This document shows positions 23,432 to 32,023 of a DNA stretch of 64,000 nucleotides, piece after piece (position 1 is the first letter of the stretch; the number at the start of each line of letters is the position of its first letter). The translations under genes were made by a program, and so were the position numbers. Under the pieces are notes generated by a model, which saw only the letters and a program-made list of their open reading frames with translations, did not search any database and had not been told where the DNA came from. Source of the stretch: Myxococcales bacterium (GTDB lineage: Bacteria; Myxococcota_A; Polyangia; Palsa-1104; JAEUJZ01); the NCBI GenBank assembly GCA_016794505.1, contig JAEUJZ010000180.1, forward strand, positions 1 to 64,000, given 5' to 3'.

Positions 23432-25688
23432 CTTGCTGCGTCAGGTCATCGACGTCTATGTGCAGGAAGTGCGCGAGCAAGCGCAGCGCATCGCCGAAGC
23501 GCTGCTGCGCATGGAAGAAAACGCCGCGACGATTCCTGTCGAGATCGAGGAGCTGTATCGACAGGCGCACAGCCTAAAGGGGTCGTCGGGTTCGCTTGGG
23601 ATCGCGGATCTAGAACAGCTGGCTCATGCGGTGGAACAGGTGCTGATGCCCGTCCGCCGCGCCAATGCCGCCCTGACGCCTGCACTGGTCGATCTGTGCT
23701 TGCAAGCCATGGCCGCCGCGCAAGAGCGCATCCCTGGTCTTCTGGCCGAGACGGACGTTGGACGCGTCGAAGTGGAAGCCGCCATCCGCGCGCTTGAGCG
23801 CACCGCGCAGGGCCAGACCGGGGCCGCAGCGGTCGTGGACTCAGGGCCGATGAGCGACTCCTCCTTGGATGTGCAGGAGTCCGGCCCGGAGCCCGCTTCG
23901 CCGAGCCTCAAGCCAGCTGAGGTGGCGACCGGATCCGTGCTCGCGCACAGCGAGAACATCGAGGCGGTCCGCATCTCGATCGATCACCTACGTGGGTTCG
24001 AGCGGCGCAGTGATGAGTTTCGCGCGCTACGCGGCCGGCTAGAGCGTCATCTGACCGAGGTCTCGCAGATCTGTCAGACCTTGGAACGAGTAACCGGAGA
24101 GCTGCGTGATCGCGGCCAGCTTGATGAGAGCGAAAAACAGCAGCGCGATGAGCTTCTGCGCGTCCTGCGTTCGACGCGTACGCTGCGTCGCGAGCTGGCC
24201 GAGGACACCGAGTCCCTGCAGGCAACCACCAGTGAATTCGACGACAACCTGCGCACCATGCGCTTGGTCCCGGCGTCGTTCTTGGTGCAGCCGCTGACCT
24301 TGGCCGTGCGCGAGGCGTGCCGTGTTACTGGGCGCGATGCCGCGCTGGAGATCGTCGGCGATCAGGTCCACATCGATCGCTTGCTGCTGGAAGAGATCAA
24401 AAACCCGCTGCTGCATCTTGTGCGCAACGCCATCGATCACGGCATCGAGTCGCGCGAAGTTCGCGAGGCGATCGGCAAGCCAGCGCGTGGTCGCGTGCAG
24501 TGTCAGATCGAACAGCACGGGGGCGAGATCAGCCTGTCCATCCACGACGACGGGCGCGGCATTGATGTCGCCACCGTGCGCAAGAAAGCGGTGGAGCGCG
24601 GCCTGGTTACCGCGACGCAGGCGGACGCGCTTTCGGAAAAGCAGATCTATGACTTGCTGCTCCTTCCGGGCTTTTCGACGACGGATACAGTGACCACGAT
24701 CTCGGGGCGCGGTGTCGGCTTGGACGTCGTCAAGATGGCTGTCTTGCGCATGCATGGCCAGCTTGAGATTCAATCGGCGCCTGGGCGTGGCACGCACGTG
24801 CGCATCACGGTGCCGATGACGATGGCGGCGTCGCGCCTGATGTTGTTTGCTGATCGCGACTGGGTGTTTGCACTGCCGCAGAGCAGTGTCTCGCGCGTGG
24901 CTTTGGTGCGGCGGGATCGGCTGATTTCAGTCGGCGGTCAGCTGATCCTACGAACCGACGGAGAGACCATCAAAGTCGTTCGCCTGCGTCAGATCATCGG
25001 CGAAGCCGAACAGGGCATGTCAGGTCACAGCCTGCAGGCCGCGAGCATGCCTGTGTTGATCCTGCGTTCGATGAGGCAAGACAGCGGGCCAGGAAAAAAG
25101 GCAGAGAGCATGCCGCTTGGCATCTTGTGCGAGCGCACGCTGGGCGAAAGTGATCTGGTCTTGCGTGCGCTGCCGCCCGAGCTGCAGGGGCATGCGCCGC
25201 TCAGCTCGGTTGCGTTGCTGGCCAATGGCAGCGCGGTCTTTGTCTTGTCTGCGCAGGCCCTCATCTCGGCGGCCGATGCACTTCCTGAGCAGACGAATCG
25301 CGTCATGACCCGCTCGGGCACCGTGCTGGTTGCCGATGACTCGATTACCACACGATCCCTGCTGCGCAGCGTGCTGGAAGTCAGCGGCTATGAAGTCCGC
25401 ACTGCCGCAGATGGTGATGAGGCCTTGCGGCTGATCGCCAACGAACCGGTAAGCCTGATCGTCTCAGATGTGCGCATGCCTCGCCTGGATGGTCTGTCCT
25501 TGGTGCAGCGCCTGCGTGGGGATACGCGCACGGCCAGCATCCCGGTTGTCTTGTTTTCTTCATCGGACAGTGAAGAGGATCGCCGCATGGGGATGGCGGC
25601 TGGAGCGAATGCCTATCTGAGCAAAGGGGCCTTTGAACGCGGTCAACTGATCGATGTCGTTCGCGCCCTTTTGCGTGGCGCTGCGTGA
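23424..25688 (+). CDS. cheA: CheA hybrid histidine kinase with C-terminal receiver (WspE-like)
   Basis: A 754-residue kinase. The Hpt domain has phospho-acceptor His49 in YRQAHSLKGSSGSLG. After a variable linker comes the dimerisation helix pair (about 180-270; LVPASFLVQPLTLAVREACR), the ATPase with its N box HLVRNAIDHGIESREVREAIGK near 331, GRGIDVATVRKKA, and GRGVGLDVVKMAV, then a CheW-like regulatory domain (FALPQSSVSRVALVRRDRL). The last 120 residues are a receiver (LVADDSITTRSLLRSVLE; phospho-acceptor Asp682 in VSDVRMPRLDG; YLSKG). No separate P2 CheY-docking domain is evident. The CheA-REC layout and position match WspE. It should phosphorylate the CheY-like and CheB proteins encoded beside it. 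Confidence 0.95.
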   Translation: MDDLLRQVIDVYVQEVREQAQRIAEALLRMEENAATIPVEIEELYRQAHSLKGSSGSLGIADLEQLAHAVEQVLMPVRRANAALTPALVDLCLQAMAAAQERIPGLLAETDVGRVEVEAAIRALERTAQGQTGAAAVVDSGPMSDSSLDVQESGPEPASPSLKPAEVATGSVLAHSENIEAVRISIDHLRGFERRSDEFRALRGRLERHLTEVSQICQTLERVTGELRDRGQLDESEKQQRDELLRVLRSTRTLRRELAEDTESLQATTSEFDDNLRTMRLVPASFLVQPLTLAVREACRVTGRDAALEIVGDQVHIDRLLLEEIKNPLLHLVRNAIDHGIESREVREAIGKPARGRVQCQIEQHGGEISLSIHDDGRGIDVATVRKKAVERGLVTATQADALSEKQIYDLLLLPGFSTTDTVTTISGRGVGLDVVKMAVLRMHGQLEIQSAPGRGTHVRITVPMTMAASRLMLFADRDWVFALPQSSVSRVALVRRDRLISVGGQLILRTDGETIKVVRLRQIIGEAEQGMSGHSLQAASMPVLILRSMRQDSGPGKKAESMPLGILCERTLGESDLVLRALPPELQGHAPLSSVALLANGSAVFVLSAQALISAADALPEQTNRVMTRSGTVLVADDSITTRSLLRSVLEVSGYEVRTAADGDEALRLIANEPVSLIVSDVRMPRLDGLSLVQRLRGDTRTASIPVVLFSSSDSEEDRRMGMAAGANAYLSKGAFERGQLIDVVRALLRGAA

Positions 25689-25694
25689 GGCGAC

Positions 25695-26744
25695 ATGGCG
25701 GTGCGTGAAGCGCAAGCCCAGTGTCGGTTGCTGTTGGTCGACGACAGCGCGGCGTATCGCAGCGCGCTTGGGCTTGCGCTCTCTCGTGATGCATCGCTGT
25801 TTATCGTCGGCGAGGCCAGCGATGGCGAAGCGGCACTGATCTTGGCGGAGCGCCTGCGCCCGGATGTCGTGCTGCTCGATCTGATGATGCCCCGGCTAAA
25901 CGGCATTGATACGGCGCGTGCCATTCTGCGTGACTATGGCGACCAGACCTCGGTGGTGTTGCTATCGGCTCTGGCTCGCCTACCTGGCAGTGCCGAGCAT
26001 CGAGAAGCGGTGGCTGCCTTGCCTGCGGGAGTTGTGACTCTGCACGATAAACCGACGCTGGTCGGCCCGAACGCAAGCGTCGAGGCGCTGATTCGCAGCA
26101 TCAAACAGGCGCAGATCGAGCGACTCGTGCAGCTTAGAGCTCCGCGCTTGGCTGCGCGTGTGCCGCCGCAGCGCTGTTCGGTGATTGCCATCGCTGCGTC
26201 CACGGGTGGGCTCGACGCGCTGCGGCAGCTGCTCGATGCCCTGCCGAGCACGGCGCCACCGGTTGTGGTTGCGCAGCACATGGCTCCGGGCTCGCAGCTT
26301 CGGTTTGCGCAGCAGCTGCAGTCGTGTCTGCGCGCCCCGGTGGTTGCCGTCGAGCATACCGCTGAGCTGCAAGCCGGCACCGTCTTTGTCGCGGCCCGAC
26401 ATGCACACATGGAGCTGCGCGCCAACGAGGTGGCCATCACAGAGGCGGAGCCGAACCAGCTGGCAGCAAGCGCCAATCGTCTGTTCTTGTCGGCAGCCCG
26501 CACACATGGCGCTTCGGCGTGGGGCCTGGTCTTGACCGGCATGGGGCAAGACGGCGCGCGAGGTCTTCTTGCCCTGCGCGAGGCGGGTGCTTGGACCGTC
26601 GCACAAGACGATCAGTCGTCGCTGGTCTACGGCATGCCGAAGGCCGCTGCCGAGGCGGGGGCGTGCTGCGAGGTCTTGTCCCTGCGCGAGATCTCGTGGC
26701 GCATCCAGCACCTGTTGGCCAGCGTTCACAGGAGTCCGCGCTAG
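25695..26744 (+). CDS. cheB: CheB protein-glutamate methylesterase/deamidase
   Basis: A 349-residue CheB. The receiver domain spans 1-120 (LLLVDDSAAYRSALGLAL; phospho-acceptor Asp in VVLLDLMMPRLNG). The methylesterase domain follows with catalytic Ser169 (IAASTGGLDAL), His195 (VAQHMAPGSQ) and Asp286 (LTGMGQDGARGLLALREAGA), and ends SLVYGMPKAAAEAGA. All three residues are in place. It starts six bases after cheA, with a GAGG-containing ribosome site overlapping the cheA stop. It should reverse the methylation made by the CheR in this operon and is the counterpart of WspF. Confidence 0.95.
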   Translation: MAVREAQAQCRLLLVDDSAAYRSALGLALSRDASLFIVGEASDGEAALILAERLRPDVVLLDLMMPRLNGIDTARAILRDYGDQTSVVLLSALARLPGSAEHREAVAALPAGVVTLHDKPTLVGPNASVEALIRSIKQAQIERLVQLRAPRLAARVPPQRCSVIAIAASTGGLDALRQLLDALPSTAPPVVVAQHMAPGSQLRFAQQLQSCLRAPVVAVEHTAELQAGTVFVAARHAHMELRANEVAITEAEPNQLAASANRLFLSAARTHGASAWGLVLTGMGQDGARGLLALREAGAWTVAQDDQSSLVYGMPKAAAEAGACCEVLSLREISWRIQHLLASVHRSPR

Positions 26745-26889
26745 CCATGCGTTCGACCTTCATCCGAGGCGCGACCGCAGTTGCTACGCGCCGCGCAAAT
26801 CCGAGGCTGTTGACACTGCGCGTGCGGTTTGATTCCCTAAACTCAGCGCCTCTTTGCGGACGCAGCGTGCATCGCAGGGGCCACGTGGC

Positions 26890-28203
26890 ATGAGCGAACA
26901 GCACACAGTAGATGCAGCCCTTGCGTCCGTTTCGGCCCTGCGCGCAGTGCTCGATCACATGAACGCAGGGGCTGCCGTGCTGGATGCTGCCGGGCGCGTG
27001 CTTTATCACAACGACAGCTGGCGACGACGAGGTCTGCCCACGGATCGCGCCCTGTCACCCAGCGCGACGCAGCCCGAGGGCAGCCCACTGCATTCGCTGC
27101 TGACTCGTGCCCTGGCCGGCGCCAGCGAGCCCACCGAGCTCTTGACCGCGGGCCCTTCCAGCCATGTGACGGCGATGGTCGAGCTACGTGCCAGTCTGCT
27201 TTCTTTGCCGGGTGAGCCGGCCGAGCAGCCCTTGGGCCCTGTGTTGCCGCCAGCACGCTGTGTGCTTGTGCAAGCCGCCGATGTCACCCAGCACATCCGC
27301 GCAGAGCGTGGACATCGCGAGGCCGAGTCGCTGCTGAGCGCGCTTCTTGATACAGCGGATGTGGGCCTCTGTCTGATCGATCAGAGAGGGCGATTCTCGA
27401 CGGTAAATCGCGCATACTGCGCGCTGTTCGGCTACCAAGTTGAAGAGCTCATGGGGCGCCTGCATACGCGCGTGTTGATGTCCGAAGAGCACGAACATGC
27501 ACAGCGCCTCTTCGACAAGCTGATCACAGGTCAAGCGGTGCCGCAGGCCCACTGGTCGGCTTCGACGGGCGATGCGCCTTGGAATTATGAGCTGCGCGGT
27601 CGACGAAAGGATGGCGCGCAGATCGACATTAGCTGCACCGTTCGCCTGCTGATTCGAACCGATGGTCGGCGCTTCTTGGTGTGCTCGGTCTTGGACATCA
27701 CCGATCGCAAAGAAAAGGCGCGCGAGCTTGAAGAGCGGGCCAGCGCCGCACGCGCCGAAGCCGCACACAAAAGCCAGCTATTGTCCGAGCTAGATCACAA
27801 GCTCGAACTCATCGAATCGCAGCATCGGCAGATTGTGGAGCTGTCTGCACCCATCTTGGATCTGTGGGATGGCATCTTGGTCCTACCGATCATCGGAACC
27901 CTGACCCCAGCTCGCGCGAGTACCGTCACCGAGCGCCTGCTTTCGTCGGTTGTCGAGCGGCGCGCCCGCGTGGTGATCTTGGATCTGACCAGTGCCCGCG
28001 ACTTTGCGGGTGGCGGCTTGGATCACTTGGTTCGCATGATCCACGCGGTGCGCTTGCTGGGCGCGCAAGCGATGATCACCGGTCTGTCTTCTAGCGCGGC
28101 GCAAGAGCTTGTGACGCGCGGCCTGTCGCTGAGCAGTGTGCCGGCGCTGCGCTCGCTGGCCGAGGGACTGCGCGCGTGCTTGGGCACCCCTGCGCGTCGC
28201 TAG
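26890..28203 (+). CDS. PAS/STAS-domain protein (RsbR-like), last gene of chemosensory operon
   Basis: A 437-residue soluble protein; AGGGG lies 13 bases before the ATG at 26890, and 145 bases separate it from cheB. Residues 10-140 resemble a PAS fold (LDHMNAGAAVLDAAGRVLYHNDSW). Residues 150-285 are a clear PAS (DTADVGLCLIDQRGRFSTVNRAYCALFGYQVEELMG). A short coiled coil (ELEERASAARAEAAHKSQLLSEL) leads to a C-terminal STAS domain (about 318-430; PIIGTLTPARASTVTERLL, VVILDLTSARDFAGGGLDHL). In RsbR-type STAS domains the loop reads D-[IL]-T-G-V..VDT with phosphorylatable Thr/Ser; here it is DLTSARDFAGGG, so that switch is altered. It takes the place where wspR would stand. Signal and partner unknown. 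Confidence 0.82.
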   Translation: MSEQHTVDAALASVSALRAVLDHMNAGAAVLDAAGRVLYHNDSWRRRGLPTDRALSPSATQPEGSPLHSLLTRALAGASEPTELLTAGPSSHVTAMVELRASLLSLPGEPAEQPLGPVLPPARCVLVQAADVTQHIRAERGHREAESLLSALLDTADVGLCLIDQRGRFSTVNRAYCALFGYQVEELMGRLHTRVLMSEEHEHAQRLFDKLITGQAVPQAHWSASTGDAPWNYELRGRRKDGAQIDISCTVRLLIRTDGRRFLVCSVLDITDRKEKARELEERASAARAEAAHKSQLLSELDHKLELIESQHRQIVELSAPILDLWDGILVLPIIGTLTPARASTVTERLLSSVVERRARVVILDLTSARDFAGGGLDHLVRMIHAVRLLGAQAMITGLSSSAAQELVTRGLSLSSVPALRSLAEGLRACLGTPARR

Positions 28204-28266
28204 GCCGCTCGCAGCGCGTCGCCACGTCATGCGCCTTCGCAGCGGGATGCTGAAGCCGCCTCGCGA

Positions 28267-30291
28267 TCAGGGGGTGCAGGGTCCCGCGCAGGTGTTTTGA
28301 ATCAGGCCACCCGGCTGAAAGAACAGATCGATCTGCTGCTTGATCTTGGGGTGTCGGCGTACGCCTTCGTGGACATTGTTCTTTTCATCTTGGGTCGGAA
28401 CGCGGCACAGCACACCCGGTTCCTTGCTGGGATCCAGCTTGAAGTCGACGAGCACCAGCGCATCGTCAGCCGGCGCCGCCACCGTCGGAAGACCCCAGAT
28501 CGGCCGCGGGCTGGGATCAAACAGCGGCACCCCCACGGCCCGCGCGACTAGATGACTGGCCAGGTTGTTCACCGAGTGATCGCCGATGCCGATCTGCATC
28601 AGGATGTGGCGATTGGCCGGGCTGCCGGGATACGGTCGCGAAAGCAAGCGCGGCGCGTACGTCATCGGATCGGTGCGATCCCAGGTGCTCTGTGACAGTG
28701 CCATGAACTTCATCACGGAAAGCGGATCGGCAAGCTGCGTGGTCAAGATCGTGTACAGCATCTCGTAGCTGGCCGAGCGCGACATCATCAGCGAATAGGG
28801 GCCTCCGCCGACGCCGAGCACCGCGCGATCGAGCACCGGATTGAGGCTCAGCATCGTCACGCCATAAATCGCGCCTTGGCTGATGCCGTAGTAGTAGAGC
28901 TTGTCGGGATCGTAGAGCGGCTTGCCAAAGCGAGTCAGCTCGGCCTTCTTTGTGAGCGGGCCTTTCACGGCGTAGGACAGCGCGATCATGTTCACCATGG
29001 CTTGATGCAAGCGGTCGACAAAGTCGAAGGCCTCGCCCGGCTTGCTGACTGCGTCTTGGACCACGCGATCGAGATCGGGCTCGCTCATGCCCCACCAGTC
29101 GACAGCGACGGCTACATAGCGTCCTTCATTGGTATAGCCGCGCATGAAGCTGTAGTTGATCTCTTCCCGCAGCCCAAAGAATCCGTGGCCGTATTGCAGG
29201 ATGCGCGCGGGTTCAAAGTTCATGTCAGCAGGCTTGGCGCTGTGCGGCACCTGCAGCGTGAACGGCACGTCGATCTCGCCGTTCTGCGTGACCCGGCCGC
29301 TGGCGTCCCGATGCAACTTTGCGCCAAGCTCGCCACTCTCAAGATACAGCGGCACGCGCAGCGTTCCTTCGACGCGCAGCCAGATGTTGGGGTTCGTGGT
29401 CACATCGTGTTCCATCACGCGGGTGATCGATACGTCCGGCGCCTTGGCCACAAGCTTGGGCAGGACGTCGGCGCGGATCGCATCCATGTCGCGCGTGTTG
29501 CTGTCTTCGCTGCTGGTCGTAAAGTCCCAAGCCAACTGCAGACGCGACCGCTCGACGCCAAAGCGCGCCAAGGTCGGGAAGATCTCGCGCTCATATCGGG
29601 CCGCAAGCTCAGAAAGGGCAGTCGGCGCACTCGCCTCTCCATCGCGGATGCGGGCGAAGCCAGTAGGCGCGGGCAGCGGCGCCTTGTCTGCGGCCAACAA
29701 GCCCTGCAGCGCGACGATGTAACGACGCTGGTTCCGCAAGCGCTCAAAGCTGCGCAGGATGAATGCTTGCTCGGATGGCTCGCTGGTATTCATGTCCAGC
29801 TCAGCCCATACAGGCACGGGCTGTCCTGTCTCGGCATCGATCAGAAGAACCTTGCTGTCTGGCTGCAAGCTGCGTCGAGGATCATCGCTGTGGAAGATCA
29901 CGCCTTCGGTGCTGACCCCTTGGGCAAAGCGCACCAAGATCGGCTGGTGATGCGAAAATCCGTCGACGGGATGGGTCGCTGTGAAGTCGACCACGACATC
30001 GCGTCGCGTGCGCAGCGCTGCAGCCGGGCTGATCTGCACGCGCTTGCCGCTCGGCAGGCTGACATCGGGCTTCAGGAACACGTCCGAGGGATACGGCAGC
30101 ATGCAGTCGTGCTCAAAGGCCAGGGGGTTACAGCCTTCTGGGATCGCAAACGGCGTCAGCGAGTCGTCCGTTGCTGCATCAGACGCGCAGCCAGCCAGCG
30201 CAAGCCCACAGAGACCCAAGAAGCCCAGCCAGCGAAGTGGACCTAAGCAGCGACGGACCATGTCCGTTGAACGTGCGTATTTTGGCCGCAT
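28267..30291 (-). CDS. Secreted lipoprotein alpha/beta-hydrolase (lipase/esterase-like)
   Basis: A 674-residue lipoprotein. AGAGG precedes the ATG at 30291. The signal peptide contains RRCLGPLRWLGFLGLCGLALAGC with lipobox LAGC. The N-terminal 300 residues (PEGCNPLAFEHDCMLPYPSDVFL; TRRDVVVDFTATHPVDGFSHHQPILVRF) match the N-terminal part of bacterial virulence-associated lipases. The hydrolase part has YGHGFFGLREE, nucleophile Ser in YYGISQGAIYG (G-x-S-x-G) and a late His in IGDHSVNNLASH. Substrate not evident. It is the last gene of a leftward group with cytochrome c, a small Cys-rich protein and an SDR, and is convergent with the PAS/STAS gene. Confidence 0.82.
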   Translation of the reverse strand: MRPKYARSTDMVRRCLGPLRWLGFLGLCGLALAGCASDAATDDSLTPFAIPEGCNPLAFEHDCMLPYPSDVFLKPDVSLPSGKRVQISPAAALRTRRDVVVDFTATHPVDGFSHHQPILVRFAQGVSTEGVIFHSDDPRRSLQPDSKVLLIDAETGQPVPVWAELDMNTSEPSEQAFILRSFERLRNQRRYIVALQGLLAADKAPLPAPTGFARIRDGEASAPTALSELAARYEREIFPTLARFGVERSRLQLAWDFTTSSEDSNTRDMDAIRADVLPKLVAKAPDVSITRVMEHDVTTNPNIWLRVEGTLRVPLYLESGELGAKLHRDASGRVTQNGEIDVPFTLQVPHSAKPADMNFEPARILQYGHGFFGLREEINYSFMRGYTNEGRYVAVAVDWWGMSEPDLDRVVQDAVSKPGEAFDFVDRLHQAMVNMIALSYAVKGPLTKKAELTRFGKPLYDPDKLYYYGISQGAIYGVTMLSLNPVLDRAVLGVGGGPYSLMMSRSASYEMLYTILTTQLADPLSVMKFMALSQSTWDRTDPMTYAPRLLSRPYPGSPANRHILMQIGIGDHSVNNLASHLVARAVGVPLFDPSPRPIWGLPTVAAPADDALVLVDFKLDPSKEPGVLCRVPTQDEKNNVHEGVRRHPKIKQQIDLFFQPGGLIQNTCAGPCTP

Positions 30292-30361
30292 AAACACCTC
30301 TGCGCGGCACGCTAACACAGGCCTGCCTGAGAGGGATTGCCAGGCACGGGTCTGCGGTGGG

Positions 30362-30793
30362 CTATGGGGTTTTGAACGAACGAATCAGCGCGACCAGCGC
30401 CGCGCGCAGCTCGGGCTGGGCGGCAAGCTCGGCAAAGGCCGGCATGGTTGGGCTTTTCCCGGCGGCCGGGCCACCCTGCACAAGCACCCGAGCGATGCGC
30501 GCGTTGCTGACATTCGCTTGCCACATGCGATCGGACAGACGCTGGGGCAGCGGTCGCAGCGAGGCGGATTTTTCGCCATCGCCGCCACCTTGGGCGCCAT
30601 GACACTCGGCGCAGCGGGCGTCATAGAACGTGCGAGCCTGCGCGAGCGCTGCGGCCGACACCGCCGGGGCTGCTTCAGTTGCGACGCGGGATGGGCCACC
30701 TGTGCCCTGCGAACACGCCGCACCATCCAGACACAGCAGCCAGCCAGCCGCTGCAGAAAATGCAAGGGACTTGCAAATGCTTCCGCGTTCCAT
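30362..30793 (-). CDS. Periplasmic c-type cytochrome (mono-haem)
   Basis: A 143-residue class I cytochrome c. GAGG lies before the ATG at 30793, and an alternative ATG lies three codons upstream. The signal sequence (ERGSICKSLAFSAAAGWLLC) is followed by CSQG, so it may be lipid-anchored. The haem site is CAECH (AARTFYDARCAECHGAQGGGDG region), with a likely sixth ligand Met in KSPTMPAF. The final helix LRAALVALIRSF is typical. It lies 70 bases upstream of the secreted hydrolase gene. Electron partner unknown. Confidence 0.85.
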   Translation of the reverse strand: MERGSICKSLAFSAAAGWLLCLDGAACSQGTGGPSRVATEAAPAVSAAALAQARTFYDARCAECHGAQGGGDGEKSASLRPLPQRLSDRMWQANVSNARIARVLVQGGPAAGKSPTMPAFAELAAQPELRAALVALIRSFKTP

Positions 30794-30849
30794 GGGCCTC
30801 ATCGGCCGCGGACTCGACGAAGACTGCGATGGACGATCCGGCATGGTGT

Positions 30850-31059
30850 TTACGGAATTTCAAACTCTTTGCAAAAAACCAAGAGCTCGGGCTTTGCGTC
30901 ATAGTGTGCCCGTCGGTGTTCGGCGTTTGGCCAGCCGTGCGCGCAGACCGGCTCGGTTCCGTCGGGTGGGACGCGAAAGAACGTGCATTCTTCGCAGGTA
31001 TGGCGCAGCGCAAAGCGCTCTCGCTCGCGCTGGAAGTCGGGACCACAGGGGATGTACAT
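30850..31059 (-). CDS. Small cysteine-rich protein, possible metal or Fe-S binder
   Basis: A 69-residue protein starting MYIPCGPDFQRERERF. It has five Cys: one near the N-terminus, CEEC (HTCEECTFF), then PVCAHGWPN and LLVFCKEFE. Together with nearby His residues they could hold zinc or an iron-sulfur centre. No signal peptide. The gene begins 16 bases after the SDR stop and is read in the same direction, so is probably co-transcribed. The frame extends upstream into the SDR gene but that extension has no conserved look. I recognise no named family. Confidence 0.6.
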   Translation of the reverse strand: MYIPCGPDFQRERERFALRHTCEECTFFRVPPDGTEPVCAHGWPNAEHRRAHYDAKPELLVFCKEFEIP

Positions 31060-31075
31060 GAAGCCGGCCTGCTGC

Positions 31076-31873
31076 TTAGTGGGGCGACGAGGATGTCGAG
31101 GCAGGCAGCGCGTGGCGCGAGCGGACCGGTGGCGCGATGAGGCGCAGCAGCCAGCGCGTGATGCCAGGAAAGAAACGGCAGAGCGCATACGGCAGGGGAT
31201 AGATGAGGACGCGCTGTTTTAGCTCGACCGCGGCGCAGATCCGACGAGCCAGCTCGCGTGGATCGCCGGTCAGAAGCAGCTTCTGCGCCCAGTCGGGATA
31301 CGCGGCATAGCCAGTGCGGGCGAGCGGCGTATCGACGGGGCCGGGATACACGGTCAGGACATGGACGCCGGTCTTCGCGAGCTCAATGCCCAAGCCTTCC
31401 GACGCAGCGCCGCTGCCCGCTTTCGACGCGATATAGCCCCACATGCCTGGCGTCGGTGCATAGGCGGCCGTGGATGAAACATCGACGATGGTTCCGCTGC
31501 CGCGCTGCAGCATGGCTGGCAGCACGGCGCGTGTCAGGTGCAGGGGGGCCAGCAGGTTCAAGTTCAGCATGGCATCAAGGTCGCTGTCTTCGTGCTCAGC
31601 GGCGGGCAGGACCCGCTGCACGCCCGCGTTGTTGATCAGGACATCGATGGGCCCAAAGTGAGCCGCTGCTGGTGCCAGCCAGTCGCAGCAGCGCGACAGA
31701 TCCGACAGATCGCACACAAAGATCTGCGTGCGGCCACCCACCCGCGCAGCCAGGGCTTCCATGTCGGCTCGTCGACGGGCCACCAGCGTGACGGCGGCTC
31801 CTTGTGACACGTACTCTTCGACCAGCGCTGCGCCGATGCCGCTGGATGCTCCGGTAATCGCCACGTGCTTCAT
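31076..31873 (-). CDS. Short-chain dehydrogenase/reductase (SDR)
   Basis: A 265-residue classical SDR. CGGAGA stands upstream of the ATG at 31873. Motifs: cofactor loop TGASSGIG at residues 7-14, CDLSD, INNAG, catalytic Ser in IVDVSSTAAYAP and YIASK (Tyr-x-x-x-Lys), then YPGPVDTPLA. An Arg after the second strand (VARRRADME) suggests NADP(H). The last 40 residues are hydrophobic and basic (RFFPGITRWLLRLIAPPVRSR), possibly a membrane-associating tail as in lipid-acting SDRs. It heads a leftward group ending in the secreted hydrolase and is divergent from the SpoIIE-like gene. Substrate unknown. Confidence 0.9.
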   Translation of the reverse strand: MKHVAITGASSGIGAALVEEYVSQGAAVTLVARRRADMEALAARVGGRTQIFVCDLSDLSRCCDWLAPAAAHFGPIDVLINNAGVQRVLPAAEHEDSDLDAMLNLNLLAPLHLTRAVLPAMLQRGSGTIVDVSSTAAYAPTPGMWGYIASKAGSGAASEGLGIELAKTGVHVLTVYPGPVDTPLARTGYAAYPDWAQKLLLTGDPRELARRICAAVELKQRVLIYPLPYALCRFFPGITRWLLRLIAPPVRSRHALPASTSSSPH

Positions 31874-32023
31874 CTGTGTTCTCCGCAAGACCACACGCTC
31901 AGGATGTATCACAACGTTTGGGTGCTGTGTGGCTCTCGGGCGTCGGCGCTGCGTGAACGGCTCGCGTCTCTGTTGACGACAGGGCGGCTGCCTCACATAT
32001 GCTCAAGAGCCGAGGGCTCGCGC

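Noticed and set aside
28876..30246. 456-codon open frame antisense to the secreted hydrolase
   Set aside because: No recognisable motif, and it covers the hydrolase gene that has a lipobox and GxSxG. It is a shadow.
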